Under the pieces are notes generated by a model that saw nothing but the letters and a program-made list of their open reading frames with translations, was not told the origin of the DNA and did not search any database. A stretch of 64,000 bases of DNA from Phycomyces nitens. Lineage: Eukaryota > Mucoromycota > Mucoromycetes > Mucorales > Phycomycetaceae. Where the stretch lies: NCBI GenBank assembly GCA_022702545.1, contig JAHRBC010000003.1:868001-932000 (forward strand). The letters run 5' to 3'. This document shows positions 12,580 to 24,715 of this stretch, in pieces (the stretch's first letter is position 1; every line of letters begins with the position of its first letter). Made by a program: the position numbers and the translations under genes.

Positions 12580-14100
12580 ATGCCTAAAGTAATGCGCTAT
12601 AGATTCAATCAGATCCACACTCCATTTCGAGTCCTAAAAGATTTTATTTTTGTGTTAGGTTATTGGTACACACAGCGGACACTTTCACTGGTCAGTTGCA
12701 GCGAACAGACGCCAAAAAAAAGGGGGCACGCTTTCTTATTATGATTGCTATTATTTTACAGCGACGAGGCATTGGCCGTGTGGATGCTCAAGCAGACTGA
12801 AGAATTCAAGGACGCCAGCCTTGTTCGCACTCGCGATCCCGCAAAGTTGGCCGAATCAGATGTCATTGTTGATGTTGGTGGTGTCTATGATCCTGCTCAA
12901 AACAAATTCGATCACCACCAGGTAATTTGTTAAATCTCAAAACAAATCACCGGGTGTTTTTATATTGATCAATCTCATAGCGTGGATTCGTCGAGACCTT
13001 TGATGAGAAGCACGCAACCAAGCTTAGCTCTGCTGGTCTTGTTTACAAGTATGCACGCGAATATTCCAAAGATTTATTATTATTTTTTGGTTTCTGTTTG
13101 CTGAACATCTTCTTTTGTACACTCTAGGCACTTTGGCCGTGAGATGATTGCCAATGTTATCGGCAAGTCCCACACCAAGGAGGAGCTCGAGACAATCTAC
13201 CAAAAGACCTACAATGTAAACATGAAAAAAAGGAGAATGAAATATCTATAAAAATTTTGCCAACACCGAATTTAATTTTAGGATTTCATCGAGTCTTTGG
13301 ATGCCAACGACAATGGTATCAGTGCTTACCCCAGTGACATCACTCCTCTGTTCAAGGAGAGCCCCACCAGCCTGCCTTCGCGCGTCGCAAAGAAGAACCC
13401 TGCATGGAACGAATCGCTCACTGACCCCGAGATCGATGCTCGCTTTGTAGAGGCATCAAACTTGGCTGGTGAGGAGTTGGCTAGCTACATCAAGAACTTG
13501 ATTGCTTCTTGGCTCCCTGCACGTACCTTGGTTGTCGATGCTTTGGAGCACCGCAACGAGGTTCACTTGTCTGGCCGTGTCATTGCTCTTGAGCGTTCTT
13601 GCCCCTGGAAGGAGCACTTGATGGACCTTGAGAAGGAACGTGGCTTGACTGGTGACAAGAGCATCCTTTATGTTCTCTACCCAGAGTCTATCCCCGAGGG
13701 TAACTGGCGTATCCAGTGTGTACCAACCCGTCCCGAAGGTTTTGAAAACCGCAAGAGTCTCCCTGAAAGGTATTTGAGAGTTGGTTTTGTAGAGGTTGTC
13801 AAGGATACTTAAAATATCGATTAGCTGGAGAGGTTTCCGTGACAACGAGCTTAGCCAGATCTCCAAGATTGATGGCTGCATCTTTGTTCATGCTGGAGGG
13901 TAAGTTTTAATTAAACCTGGATGCTTACTCTTACTGATTATTATTATTATTACTATTATTATTGATCTTTGTAGTTTTATTGGTGGTATGTATATAATAA
14001 TTGGGTTTCTGCAGCTATTGTCACTAACCTTTGTTTATTTCTAGGAAACAAATCTCGCCACGGTGTTTACGAGATGGCTAGACTTTCTCTTGAATTGTAA
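12580..14100 (+). CDS. MYG1: MYG1 family (UPF0160) exonuclease-like protein
   Basis: Nine exons: 12580-12588, 12659-12690, 12762-12921, 12981-13048, 13128-13215, 13282-13769, 13825-13899, 13975-13985 and 14045-14100. They join in frame to 328 aa, the usual family length. The N terminus reads MPK|VIGTHSGHFHC|DEALAVWML. DVGGVYDP with FDHHQ follows, then the long conserved centre (LEHRNEVHLSGR, VLYPESIPEGNWRIQCVP) and the end WRGFRD, CIFVHAGGFIGGNKSRHG. The HxxxxHxDE and DHH-like motifs are the presumed metal-binding site. MYG1 relatives are DHH-superfamily phosphoesterase-like proteins; human MYG1 has been described as a 3'-5' RNA exonuclease acting in nucleus and mitochondria. Exon 1 has only 9 nt and exon 8 only 11 nt. 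No mitochondrial presequence is visible. Confidence 0.93.
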
Positions 14101-17100
14101 ATTTTTGGTCGATTTATAAAATCATTAAATACATTATGAAAAGTATTGAACTTTTCACAATTTATATATATATCAACTTGACATGCTATTGTTTTAAATC
14201 AACGTTAAGAAATCCAAAAAGAAATGTTGGTACAACACCTACTTTTTATCTCTATAATAAAGGGCAGTGCGGACAGTTCAACTTGGCCAGTTGTTGCAGA
14301 GACACATGTGGATAGTACCAAGTAATATAATATTGCCAAGCAATTCAATGTTAAAGTGCGCGGCTTTACGCGCTCTCGGGTATTGCAAAGATACTGGCTT
14401 ACACAAGAGAGGCAGAAGAATGGGGAATTAGATTTTTGATTTCAAAAGGATACGAGTCTCTCTTTTTTTAGGTATAAAGTTCAACGTAGTTTTGTCATGA
14501 TCTTGAGATGCTTTTACAAAAGTATGATTAATAATTTTTTTTTAAAAAAAGAAGAAATTACAAAAGGTCTTGGAAGAGGGAGTTTGTCCCTCCCTGCTGC
14601 GGTTGAGCAATGATTTAATGGAAATTATTCATTTACTGCGGCAAGATAATTCTGGTTGGAATATGGACAGCATGTCAATGGAATGAAAGACTATCAAAGA
14701 AAGATGGACTAAATACTCGTAACCAGTTGATATTTTGTATTCCATATATATTCATGTGTGCCATACTCTGCACAGTTTTTGCTATTCTTATAATTCTTAC
14801 AATTCTTATAATTCTTATAATTCCTATTATTATAATTCCTATTATTATAATTCCTTTTATTATTATTATTATTTAAAAAAAACATGCATTTGCTTAAAGG
14901 TGGGCTCTAAATAACATTGATATTTTGGAGTGTACATATACCGAGATATTGTCATGTAAAATAAAATGTATGCTGGACAGACGATGACTAAGAAATAATT
15001 GACTTGGATATATTTTGGTCTAGGTCAACACGAGATTCGCTATAAGCGAGTGGGAGGCGTGGGGTATGTGAAATAATGATGAAATGATACAAGTGGTATT
15101 ACTTTGCAACACTAAAGTCTCGAAGCAAAGTACCAAATCCCCAAGAATACCAATGATTACTAAGAAAATGATATGAAATTTCAAGTTGGAATTCTTGTGC
15201 TTCCACGGTTTTATTTGCCTTTAGATAGATAAATGTTACAACAAACACATATCTATCTTGTCCTATCTAGCTCAAATATGCATAATTCGTAAATTTGATG
15301 AATTGGGCCTTTTCTGGACTAGTCCAAAGGCAATTGTTTTAGGCATCTTGATTTTACTGATTATAGGAAAAATGGGATATTCTTTTTATATATATATATA
15401 TTTGGTTTGGGAATAACGACAAGGGGAAAACAAGATTAGATTTCTAATGGGTTTATCAGCAAAACGTGGGTCTCAGATATTTTGCCGAGACACCACCGAT
15501 TTCGACACAATGATGCTACTGTATCACCAGATACCACCGATCTTCTTTACGTAGATGCTCATATACATTTGGCTGCGACAACTTGGATTAAGTTGAGCAC
15601 TTGGAGCTGTAGGAAGTTTGCAATAAAGACACTTGGACCCAGTAATGGTCTAGACAGAGTTTATCGAAAGATCAATGGGTGTCAGACTCTGGTCAATAAT
15701 TACTATTTTCTGAATGTTTTAAACTTTGGGATACTTGTGGGGTCAGATTACACGACATCTAGATTTGGATATCTCGATAAATCAACAATGATATATTTAA
15801 CGACTGTTGTAATTATTATGACATGAATACTTGTATCGATTTTCTAATAGTATTATTAAGCAGACAAAACTAGATTTGGGTTGCGTATTTTGCTTTGCAA
15901 AATTAAGGATCGAGTACACAAAAACATACTTTCTATATACTTCTTTAGATTCCAGGCGTAGTATTTGCCATTGTGGGTGAAGTGGAGCCTGTGATAATGA
16001 TGTACTAAAGAAACTAAGCTTCCTTCCTAAAAAGATTTCTGAGGCGCAGGATGAGTAAATATTGATTGTCAGCGTTTTATGAAACCGAACGCGGAAATCG
16101 GAATCCAGCGGAACGGGCTACATGATCTACGTCCTGCTCATGTCAATGGGTGCAGACATGCTCCAGAACTGTAAAAAAGTAAGAAAAAATTGGCTGATTT
16201 ATGTAGCCAATGCTTTTTGTCAATGAAATCGAGTGATTAAAGATCTTTGTACTCCAAGCTATTTTAAAGATTAGTACTTTTGATTTGTGCCAAGCCAAAG
16301 AATACATTCTTCTGGCAAGGTAAGAAGGTCTTGGTCAAAATAAGCACTCTTGGCCAAGTAATCTTTGAAGACTAACAAAAAAATAAAGGCTCTTTATTGA
16401 AGCGGGCGGGCTAGACACAAAAGGAGCTACGGAGTCGTAATCATTTCTATTTTTCTCTCTTTCTCTCTCTCTCGTCTTGGTTTGTGCGCATGCCGCGCGT
16501 AATTATAACCCGAACCCATTTGCAGGATATCTGTAACACCATAGCGGGTGAATCGTAGAAAACCCATAAACCAGATAATTCCAGCTGTCTCTTGGCCATT
16601 GGTTCTTGGCACAATCCGTGTGATCCGGAAAGTGAGAAAAGACAGAATTGAATCCAATTAACAACGATACTTCTTTGCATATCAGATCAAGAATAACCAA
16701 GGACTTTTTGCCTATGCGTGCGGTGAATGAATAGTTTATTATTTTTAACCATCAGCCTAGACCCGTAAGGAGATGATATCATAAAGGGAACAAGGCCGTT
16801 TGTATTAATGAGCATCCATTACGAATGATCACACCCACTTCCCCCCAAGGACCCCTTTTGGTGCAACATATATGGTCCTATAGAACAGGCGTAATTGAAA
16901 GAGATTAGAATTAGTCATTTAGAGTATTAAAAATAACAAACAAATAGAATAATATTGGAATATTTTATCGATTTAGTTAGGAAAGGGTCATTCTAGAATT
17001 CAAGGTAAAAATACTTGCTTACGGTTGAAGTGGTAGTACGGGATACGGATTATACCGAAAAGTGGCCATTTGTAAGCATGGCAACTTGTCAAAAATATTA

Positions 17101-17691
17101 ATAAAACATAAAAATAAATGCGTGGTTGTTAAGCATCACCTTATTTTAACCCATATTCGACCTCCGCCCAGTGATCAGTTCATAGTAAGGCCATTTCAGC
17201 CAAGATAAACTTTTTTTTTCCTTTCCAAAAAAAAATCTGTCCATATAATCGAAACAGCAAGAAACAGAGTCGACGTGAGTCTATTGGAGATCAATGCAAG
17301 GCAATCTTGCTGGAACAAGAGGAGCAATCGTTTTACTCGGTTGAACCACCAATTGCTCCCTTGGGCGATCTGGGTTTTCTTTCTTCCTTAAACGACTGCT
17401 TTGCCGCCCATTAACTGTTTTGTCAATACATCCCAAACAGGAAGAATGTCTTACAGAAAAGTAAAGGCCAAAAAGATTTTTCTATTCACTAACAAGCTAT
17501 ATATTTAAAATTACCAAAAAACCAAAATGGCTCGTGAGCATATACACATTATAAAAAAATATATCAAATCAAATCGCCAATTGAATGCTTGACTACCAAA
17601 AATTATGTAAAAAGATGACAGGCATTATTGTTATATTTGACCCTCGGTTGTCCTTTTTTCTTGCTTTCTTTCTCTTCCCATCTTACTTTCA
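14101..17691. other. Long intergenic region
   Basis: About 3.6 kb, AT-rich, no gene supported. It holds an ATTCTTATA/ATTCCTATT tandem microsatellite (14786-14876), TA runs (15386-15400) and a CT-rich tract (16452-16475). A 114-codon plus frame at 15482-15826 begins with a non-ATG codon and has no recognisable motif. The last 60 bases before 17692 are pyrimidine-rich, as in many fungal promoters. Confidence 0.35.
14786..14876. repeat. ATTCTTATA / TTATTATA microsatellite
   Basis: Imperfect repeats of ATTCTTATA(A/C), then ATTCCTATTATTATA, then a TTA run. It is simple-sequence DNA with no coding role seen. Confidence 0.7.
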
Positions 17692-18796
17692 ATGGATTTA
17701 ATTTACCAACAGCCTTCAGATTCACAGTCGCCTACCACAATGTTCTATGATACCTACAGTGCATCCTACCCTTCCGATCAGCAGCAATTCCCAGCCACGC
17801 TGACAAGCACTTTTAGTCCTGGATCAGTCGACGACAATATAAGCAGCTATTCACAGCCATTCACATTTTCGTCTTCATTACCAGACAGCTACCCAAGGCT
17901 ATTTATGGGATTCTCTAGTCCTCCTCACACTGTCCAAGATTTCCAGAACGATCCGATACAGGATTCGCCACATAATTACACATATGGACCTTTTGATTAT
18001 ATCGGTTCAAGTCCGCAACCTTTTAACTTTGTCCAAAATCAGCCCTCTAACCATTATGGATATGAACTTTCACCCATCGAGAATGTAAGTTCCCCCTAGC
18101 AACCAATAGGCTTTTATCCTTTAGATTTTTAAATGTAATCACCATGCTAACCTTTCTTTCGCTTCCTAGACAATACCAGTCCACCAAGACATTTTAATCG
18201 ACTCACGGTCCCCACAATCCGTCTATTCCCTCGAGTCTAATATCTCACCCCCAGTCGACATCTCTTCTCATCAACAGTTCATCCCAAACATCTATCCTGA
18301 ACCTATCCCTATAGACTTTGTTCCTTCTAGCAAATGGACAGACAGCAGTCGCAATCGAATCCGCAGTCATAACCACAGTCACAACCGCGGCCGCAGGACT
18401 TCTTCTGTCCCTTCTTCTGTGCAAGGTGGTATCCGTCCCCGACGCCAGGCTCAAAACTCTCTCAAGGTCATCCAGCCATCTATACCCTATGCTGGCCAGC
18501 CGCCAGTTGCACCCGTCCAACCTACTATGGCTAGTCTTCCCCCAATACAGATCGACCGTGTCGCACCACGGTCCCATCACAGTTCTTCAACAACCCAAGC
18601 ACAGAATAGATCAAATCATCAAAAGAGACTAGATGACCAGCTGGAAAGAGTCAATTTTGACGACATTACAGTATCTGAACTCAAGGATATCCTACGAGCT
18701 CATGGTCTGCCAGCGTCTGGTCGAAAGGCTGACTTGATGGGACGCCTGAAAAAGGCACACAAGGCTATGCTGGCGTTAAGAATGAGCGTTGGATAA
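17692..18796 (+). CDS. SAP-domain protein, low-complexity N terminus
   Basis: Two exons (17692-18084 and 18170-18796) give 339 aa. The 85-nt intron has donor GTAAGT, branch ATGCTAAC and acceptor CCTAG, and joins in frame (SPIEN|TIPVHQD). The first 270 residues are rich in Ser, Gln, Pro and Tyr (DSQSP, SDQQQFP) with a basic His/Arg patch near residue 200. Near the C terminus, at about residues 290-330, a SAP motif is clear: DDITVSELKDILRAHGLPAS then GRKADLMGRL. SAP motifs are helix-extension-helix modules that bind DNA or RNA in chromatin and RNA-processing proteins. A nuclear role is inferred; the precise function is unknown. The start is the first ATG after a pyrimidine-rich leader. Confidence 0.85.
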
Positions 18797-19514
18797 ACCC
18801 CAAATGTAATAATGACCTGACATTAGAAATCCAGTATTGCTGGACCATCATCAAGACAACTGTTAATAGAAGTTGAAATATGAAATATGAAATATGTAAT
18901 CACAAGAGAATATAGAAATATGCAATTCAATTCAATTCAATTCAATATAATATAATTAATACATGATTATTTAATAATAAAAGGAATCCATCCTCTCACA
19001 ACTTCTTGGAACATCACTATCATTAATCAATAATATTCTTATAATTTAAATCGTCCATCTAAACCAAGCCGCATACTTTTGCACCTAATTTTGGTGGATC
19101 TGTTGTGACTGGCAAGGTTCACATATATAAATGACCGTAGCGTGGATTCTGTTGCTCTTTGAGAAATACAATTGATTTGAGACTATAGTACTCTTCTTGG
19201 CATTTGAGAAACTTGATAAACAGAACCACATCTAATGAATTATTTGACTAGCATAAGCCAGTGTTTACTAGCGCAAGTGATAAGCTTGATATAGAATCGT
19301 GCAAGAGTGATGTCGTCTTTGACTAACTCACGCTTCACCTATCCACGGTACTTATCCGATCCAAGCTAGGTGATGCCGCTAAAAAAAATCCATGACAAAC
19401 CAAACGTTCAAGACCCCAGAGTAGCTGTACGAACACATGGAGACAGTATTCCCACTATATGCTTAGCGAGACAGTCTGAGGGTCTAACTGACGCAAGGAC
19501 ACTACTTTGATCTC
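18797..19514. other. Intergenic region downstream of the SAP gene
   Basis: AT-rich. It has ATTCA repeats (TCAATTCAATTCAATTCAATA) near 18926-18946 and a likely 3' end for the SAP gene around 18890-18990 (AATATGAAATATGAAATATG, AATAATAAAAGG). No gene is seen. Confidence 0.35.
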
Positions 19515-19844
19515 ATGACAGCTACAGAAAGTGCAATCGTGGCAAAAAAAAAAAGCATGTTTGACGTCTTGTTGAAATCCGAGGATTTAACTAAAGTTAG
19601 CCCTAGTCCAAGTCTCTCGCCACTTGAGCGTCAAACGCCTGGACCACTTTACCCCCTCCTTGTACCCCCAATTCCCGTGCCACACCAAGATATCCCCCGG
19701 CCAAACAAACCCTCTTCAAGGAAGAATATAAATAAGGTGATGGCGGAAATGTATGCTGAGCTCGAGAAGTTTGAAGAACAAGCAAATCAATTAAAGGTGC
19801 TCCTTGATAAGCCCTCTCAAAAGGTAAATCAGGGAAAAGCCTAA
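19515..19844 (+). CDS. Possible small hypothetical protein
   Basis: A 109-codon ATG-started frame with protein-like composition: an N-terminal basic/hydrophobic part (KKKSMFDVLLKSEDL), a Pro-rich centre (LYPLLVPPIPVPHQDIPRP) and an amphipathic C-terminal helix (MAEMYAELEKFEEQANQLK) that could form a coiled coil. No family is recognised. The codon following PSQK is GTAAAT, so a splice donor near 19823 leading to the frame at 20150 is conceivable, but that intron would be unusually long here. It could be a relic of a mobile element. Confidence 0.3.
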   Translation: MTATESAIVAKKKSMFDVLLKSEDLTKVSPSPSLSPLERQTPGPLYPLLVPPIPVPHQDIPRPNKPSSRKNINKVMAEMYAELEKFEEQANQLKVLLDKPSQKVNQGKA

Positions 19845-21172
19845 GTGGCATTTTTGTCCCCTCATAGGCATTTTTTGGCCCAAGGCCTATCTTTATTATC
19901 CAAAGGAACAGACACTCTTGCTAAACCCTCCCTCCCTCCATTTGTCCATATTTTAAAGTACCAATTCACTGCAAACTCAATGACAATGAAATGACATGTG
20001 AGAAATTCTTAATCTAATGATAAAGAAAATATGATGACACAACAAGAGTCTCCACCAACTGAAGAATGATCTCTATAGTTGTGGGATCATCTTTTTAGTT
20101 TTATTGGTAAAAAGAGCAACAGAATCAATGTTACAGTGATTTATATGTGAGCTTCACCAGTCACAGCAGACCCACTAATCAGGGTTCATCTAAACCCTCA
20201 TTCTTAACACTGGGACGACGTGCCAAGAAAACCGGACAAGAGGATGATAATAAGAAACACCCGGTTGATATTCCAAATACAGTACCCACAACCGATGGCC
20301 CTTTTATCGCCAAGAAAGTCAGTTCCAAGCAATGGGTTTTGGGGAACAAATAGACCAAACTATCTATTCTCCAAATTCAACAGAAATCCCGGTACCCATG
20401 ATCGTTTGATCACAATATCCCAGAGAGTTTAGACCCAATAAACGGAGGATTTTATCCACTGGTGTTTTTTTTTGTGTGTATGGCTCACCACAGTAAACTT
20501 GGAAGCAGAGAAGCAGAGACGCAGATGTAGAAATGACCTGTAGTTATATAGCCATTTTTGTTCTGTTTATTAAACTTGTCGTTTTACTTGCATTCATTCT
20601 CTTGTCACTGGGGACATTTAATGCTACATAGCCAACCCCAGCACATAACACGTCAAATTCTTGGCAGACAAATGACAAGACGTCAAATAGATATTGATTC
20701 TAACCATCTTTCTAGATACCATATGCTTGTTTCTAGTGGTTTACACGTCTAGTACAAACCCTCACAGCCAAACCCACTACTACACACCCACAGACACGTA
20801 TGGATATGCACCAATACTCACTATCGATCTAAATATGCTAATAAGCAACATGGACCAAGTTTCCAAGCGATTTCCAACATTTATGTTTGTATATTATCTC
20901 TCCTTTTTCCTCTCCTCTCATTCTTCAATAATGGTTGTAGATTTTATCAACCTTTCCCTCCATTTCTTTTATCAATAGACCACACACACATCCCTCCAAA
21001 TTAATCTAGACATCACTCTTGTCATTGAGACTGTAAAAAAAATGCATGTATGTACAGAAAAATATATATAAAAAAAAAGATATAAGACTCATTGAAAAAA
21101 AAAACAAAAAAAAAGCCAGCAATTCTCCTCTCTCTCTCTTCTCTCTCTTTCTTTCTTTCTTTCTCTTTCTCT
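19845..21172. other. Intergenic region with weak coding traces
   Basis: A plus frame at 20147-20353 reads RPTNQGSSKPSFLTLGRRAKK and later GPFIAKKVSSKQWVLGNK. It looks somewhat protein-like but has no ATG at its start and no recognised family. The rest is AT-rich. Poly-A stretches and a CT-rich tract at 21126-21175 lie against the 3' end of the MADS gene. Confidence 0.3.
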
Positions 21173-22961
21173 TTAAGATTTTGCCTTTTTTACTTTTGGA
21201 TTAGCTTCTTCCTCGGATTCATGGGGTCTTTTTTCATTATTCCTTAGTTTGAGTGGCGATGGCTTGTAGTCCCGGGTGGGTGGCCAATGAAAAGCACCCC
21301 CGCCAGTGGTAGGTGTAGCCGAGAAGTTTAGTGGACTGGGCAACTCGCTTTGTTGATAGAACTCTGGGTAGAATGTAGAAGGAGATGGCAAATTCTGAGC
21401 GAATTGCGAGGGTAAGGCTGAAGGTGGTGCTGGCTCTGCAAATGAATGTGGTCTACCAGCAGCCTGCCTTTGCTGCTGTTGCTGCTGTTGTTGTTGTTGC
21501 TGTTGCTGCTGCTGTTGTTGCTGTTGGTGTTGTTGTTGCTGCTGTTGGTGTTGTTGTTGTTGCTGGTGATGGTGGTGATGGTGGTGGTTTTGAGAGTGAA
21601 TGTCTGTAGATTCTTCATTTACTGCACTAGAAGTGGAGGAAATCGAAGAAATCGAGAGTTGATGTTGGTGCCCAGGACGCGGTGGAGTAGAAGATGCCCG
21701 GTCTGCATCGGGAATCTGCACTCTGAGTTTAGGTTTTTTCCCGCCACTGCTGGTTGACATGGTCGGACTGGGGGCGTTGCTGGGACTCTGAAGCACAGGA
21801 GATAGGATACCATTGGGTTCGGGTGTGTGGACAGCATGTGCTGGATAGGGCGACCCCGCAAGTGAAGATGCAATCACGTGAGGGGGTGGTGGTGGCGGGT
21901 GAGATAAATGTGGAGGATATCCAGTCGGTTGTTGGACCATCGGAGGATATGGCATTCCACCACCACCACCACTACTACTAGCCACTTGTTGCTGGTGATG
22001 ATGTTGTTGCTGCTGTTGTTGTTGTTGGTGTTGCTGTTGTTGGTGTTGTTGTTGTTGCTGCTGTTGTTGTTGCTGTTGTTGTTGGTGCTGTTGGTGTTGC
22101 TGCTGTTGGGCCTAGAAATCAAAACCAATACTTCAGCATCTCTATTCTGAAAAAGCCAGGATTCATCTCTCTCTACTCCTTTATAAACCAACTTACGTTT
22201 GACATGTACATGGGATGGTTCGGGGCCATTCCGTATATATCGTAGCTTCCCTGGTGCATTTGCATCTGTTGGTTCGCTGGGTTCATAGGAAGACCTATTG
22301 GGTAGCCGCGTGGAGGTGTCTGGTGGTACACCATCATGTTGTGTGGTGGTGTGTGGCTAATTCCTGCCGTTCCCGTTGCCGCCGCTTGTGGTGCGGGTGT
22401 AGGAAGTGCGTGAGTGGCCTGGGTGGGCACAGTTGCATGGATTTTCTTTGATGGCTGTTTGACTTCTTCTTCTCCACTTCCATCGTCTTCTTCGTCCTCT
22501 TGTTTCCGTGCATCTTCGGCTGCGTTAATAAACTATTGTGTGGGGTTAACCATCAAGTCTGGACCAACATTTTTTCAATGAGTTATGCTTACATCCTGGT
22601 TTGATTTGCTTTCGTGGGGTTCATTATACTACAGGAAAAAATAAATAAAGGTGTGAGAAGACGGATATGTCGTCAATCGACACTTACCTCTGTGTATCGC
22701 ATGAGGATCTTGTCAATTTCGGTACTTGCATATTGGACCAGCTTTCCGTTTGTGTTGAAGATGATCAGGGCCACTTCACAATCACACAGGACACTGAGTT
22801 CGTATGCCTTCTTCATCAAACCGTGCTTTCGTTTGAGAAATGTGACCTGGGAGGACACATATGGATTGATAAGCATCTCTCGCAATGGCTACAATCCCTG
22901 TGCTTACCTGGCGATTGCGATCATCCGTAATGGGCTGAATCTTGATTTTCTTGCGTCCCAT
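21173..22961 (-). CDS. MEF2/Rlm1-type MADS-box transcription factor
   Basis: Five exons on the minus strand: 22961-22908, 22846-22688, 22628-22593, 22532-22197 and 22111-21173. They join in frame to 507 aa. Residues 1-60 form a MADS box ([48 protein letters not shown]). Residues 60-85 match the MEF2 extension (YTEYNEPHES) rather than the SRF type. The N-terminal MADS and MEF2 parts bind A/T-rich DNA as a dimer; Rlm1, the yeast relative, acts in the cell-wall-integrity MAP kinase pathway. The long C-terminal part contains two Gln/His-rich tracts (21466-21594 and 21980-22108), Pro-rich segments and SP/TP sites such as SPSTF. A basic tail (KVKKAK) ends the protein. Target genes here are unknown. 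Confidence 0.93.
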
Positions 22962-24715
22962 AATTACTGGTCTATACTTTACATGAGTTTATATTGCCAT
23001 AAAAAAAAGCATAAACGGAAACGTACTTGTTAAAAATGGGGGGTTGTGTCAATCTTTGGGAGGCTTAGACGGGACAGTGATTCTTCGGGTTGTGTTCCGG
23101 AGTGGTTGTGCGATTGAATTTATCCAAAAAAGAAAAATAAACAAGAAGAAGAAGAGGAAGAAGAAAAGGTGACGATGAAGAAGTAAGAGAAAGAGAGAGT
23201 TGGAAAAGGGGGGGAGGAGGAGGAGGGGAGGGGGAAGAGTCTAAAAAAAAAAAAAAAGTCGCCTGAGATAGGCTGAGCTGGTTGCCCAAAGGATCGGAAA
23301 CCAAATCACACACACACACTGTTCATCCCATCATAGTATTTTGCTCGTACACACTCACTGCTTGACTCTCTTGGCCTTGCCACCCGTGAGAGACTGGCTG
23401 GCTTTATGTGATCTATAAATAGAACTAATGCTACTGGTCCTGTATCATTTATGAATTCCGCTCCTTCTGGGCAACAAAGCGTTGCTAGGTTTCTCCTGAG
23501 AAAATAGTAATGTAAAAAAGAAATTATATACATATATACAAAGTGCCCTCACTTGCCACCCGCCCTTTGTCTTTCTCCCCCCCCCCCCCCTCCCCTCCCC
23601 CCTCATGATGTGATTAATGTGATATGATTGGCCTGGTTGCAATGCAATCCAGTAGGACCGCTCCATTTATCAGATCCGCTCGTCTCTTCGGCCCGCTCAG
23701 CAAAAATGAAACGTATTTCAAGATAAGTAAAATAATAATAATAATGGTTTCTATATTGGCCAAGACAACAAAAACAAGTGCCCGTCTCTAAAGATGTGTG
23801 CAAATTTATTGGTGGGTGGGTGGGTCCGGAAATCTTGTCTTTTTTAATGACCAAATGATGATTTTAGAACAGTTGGCTACGTATGTGACTAGTAATCACC
23901 CGCATGGATGCACAACAGTTAGTAACCATGGTAACTTGCCCGACCAACAGGGAAATGGCCGTGTTACACAGCTCTGTTGTCACTTGAGTCTTCCCCCCAT
24001 TCCACCATGTGTTTGTGCCAAGACGACCTTGTTCAATGGTATCCAAGAAGATAAATCACAATCTCATCTCTCTTTGAAATCTGTTGGATATTATCTATTT
24101 ATCAAGATGAATATTTTTTGAAGAATGTCACTAATGTGCACGTATAGGTTACACTTTTATTATTCAAAAAAAATGGAACCGGGTTTTTTTGTACTCGTTC
24201 ATATATGTATGTATATATAGATATATATAAAATGGCTCAAAGAGCATGTACGAAGGCAAGAGGGGGGGTGTGGGGGAACATAGACACAAGAAGAAACAGA
24301 ATGATAAAGAAAAGGAAGAAAATGAAAGAAAGAAAGAAAGAAAGAAAGAAAGAAAAAGGGCCGAATAGGAAGAGATTAAAAGACGCTTACTACGTGGAGT
24401 ACAGATAATAATAATAATAATAATAAAAACCAATTGTCAGTTCAATTCTTTCTTTTGTTTCTTTTTCTTTTTAGCAAAATATAAAAATAAATAGTTATGA
24501 GGGCTTGTGGAATACCAATATGCAGAAGATGACTATCTACGAAGCGAGATTTGGAATGGATCAAGAAAAGGACAATATATATATATATAAATAAAATAAT
24601 AATAAAGATTTATATATACTTACGGGGCTTGAGAAAACGGTATGCAGATGGGAACAGTAGGAAAATAAAGGGGGGGAGTCGATTGTCATCAAGATAAAAC
24701 CTAGACAGTTTTCTT
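22962..24715. other. MADS promoter region and simple-sequence spacer
   Basis: Bases 23140-23260 are strongly purine-rich on the plus strand (AAGAAGAAGAGG, GGGGGGAGGAGG), giving a pyrimidine-rich leader upstream of the MADS start. There are a run of 14 C (23577-23590), a GAAA tetranucleotide tract (about 24323-24356), AATAAT repeats (24407-24427) and TA runs. No gene was found. Confidence 0.45.
23577..23590. repeat. Poly-C run
   Basis: Fourteen consecutive C residues, followed by further C-rich DNA to about 23602. This is rare in an AT-rich genome, and read length errors are likely here. Confidence 0.8.

Noticed and set aside
15482..15826. 114-codon plus frame between MYG1 and the SAP gene
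   Set aside because: It starts with a non-ATG codon, has no domain, and its composition resembles translated spacer.
21385..21757. Plus-strand open frames of poly-Leu/Val opposite the MADS gene
   Set aside because: They are only the antisense of the CAG/CAA repeats and have no start context or family.
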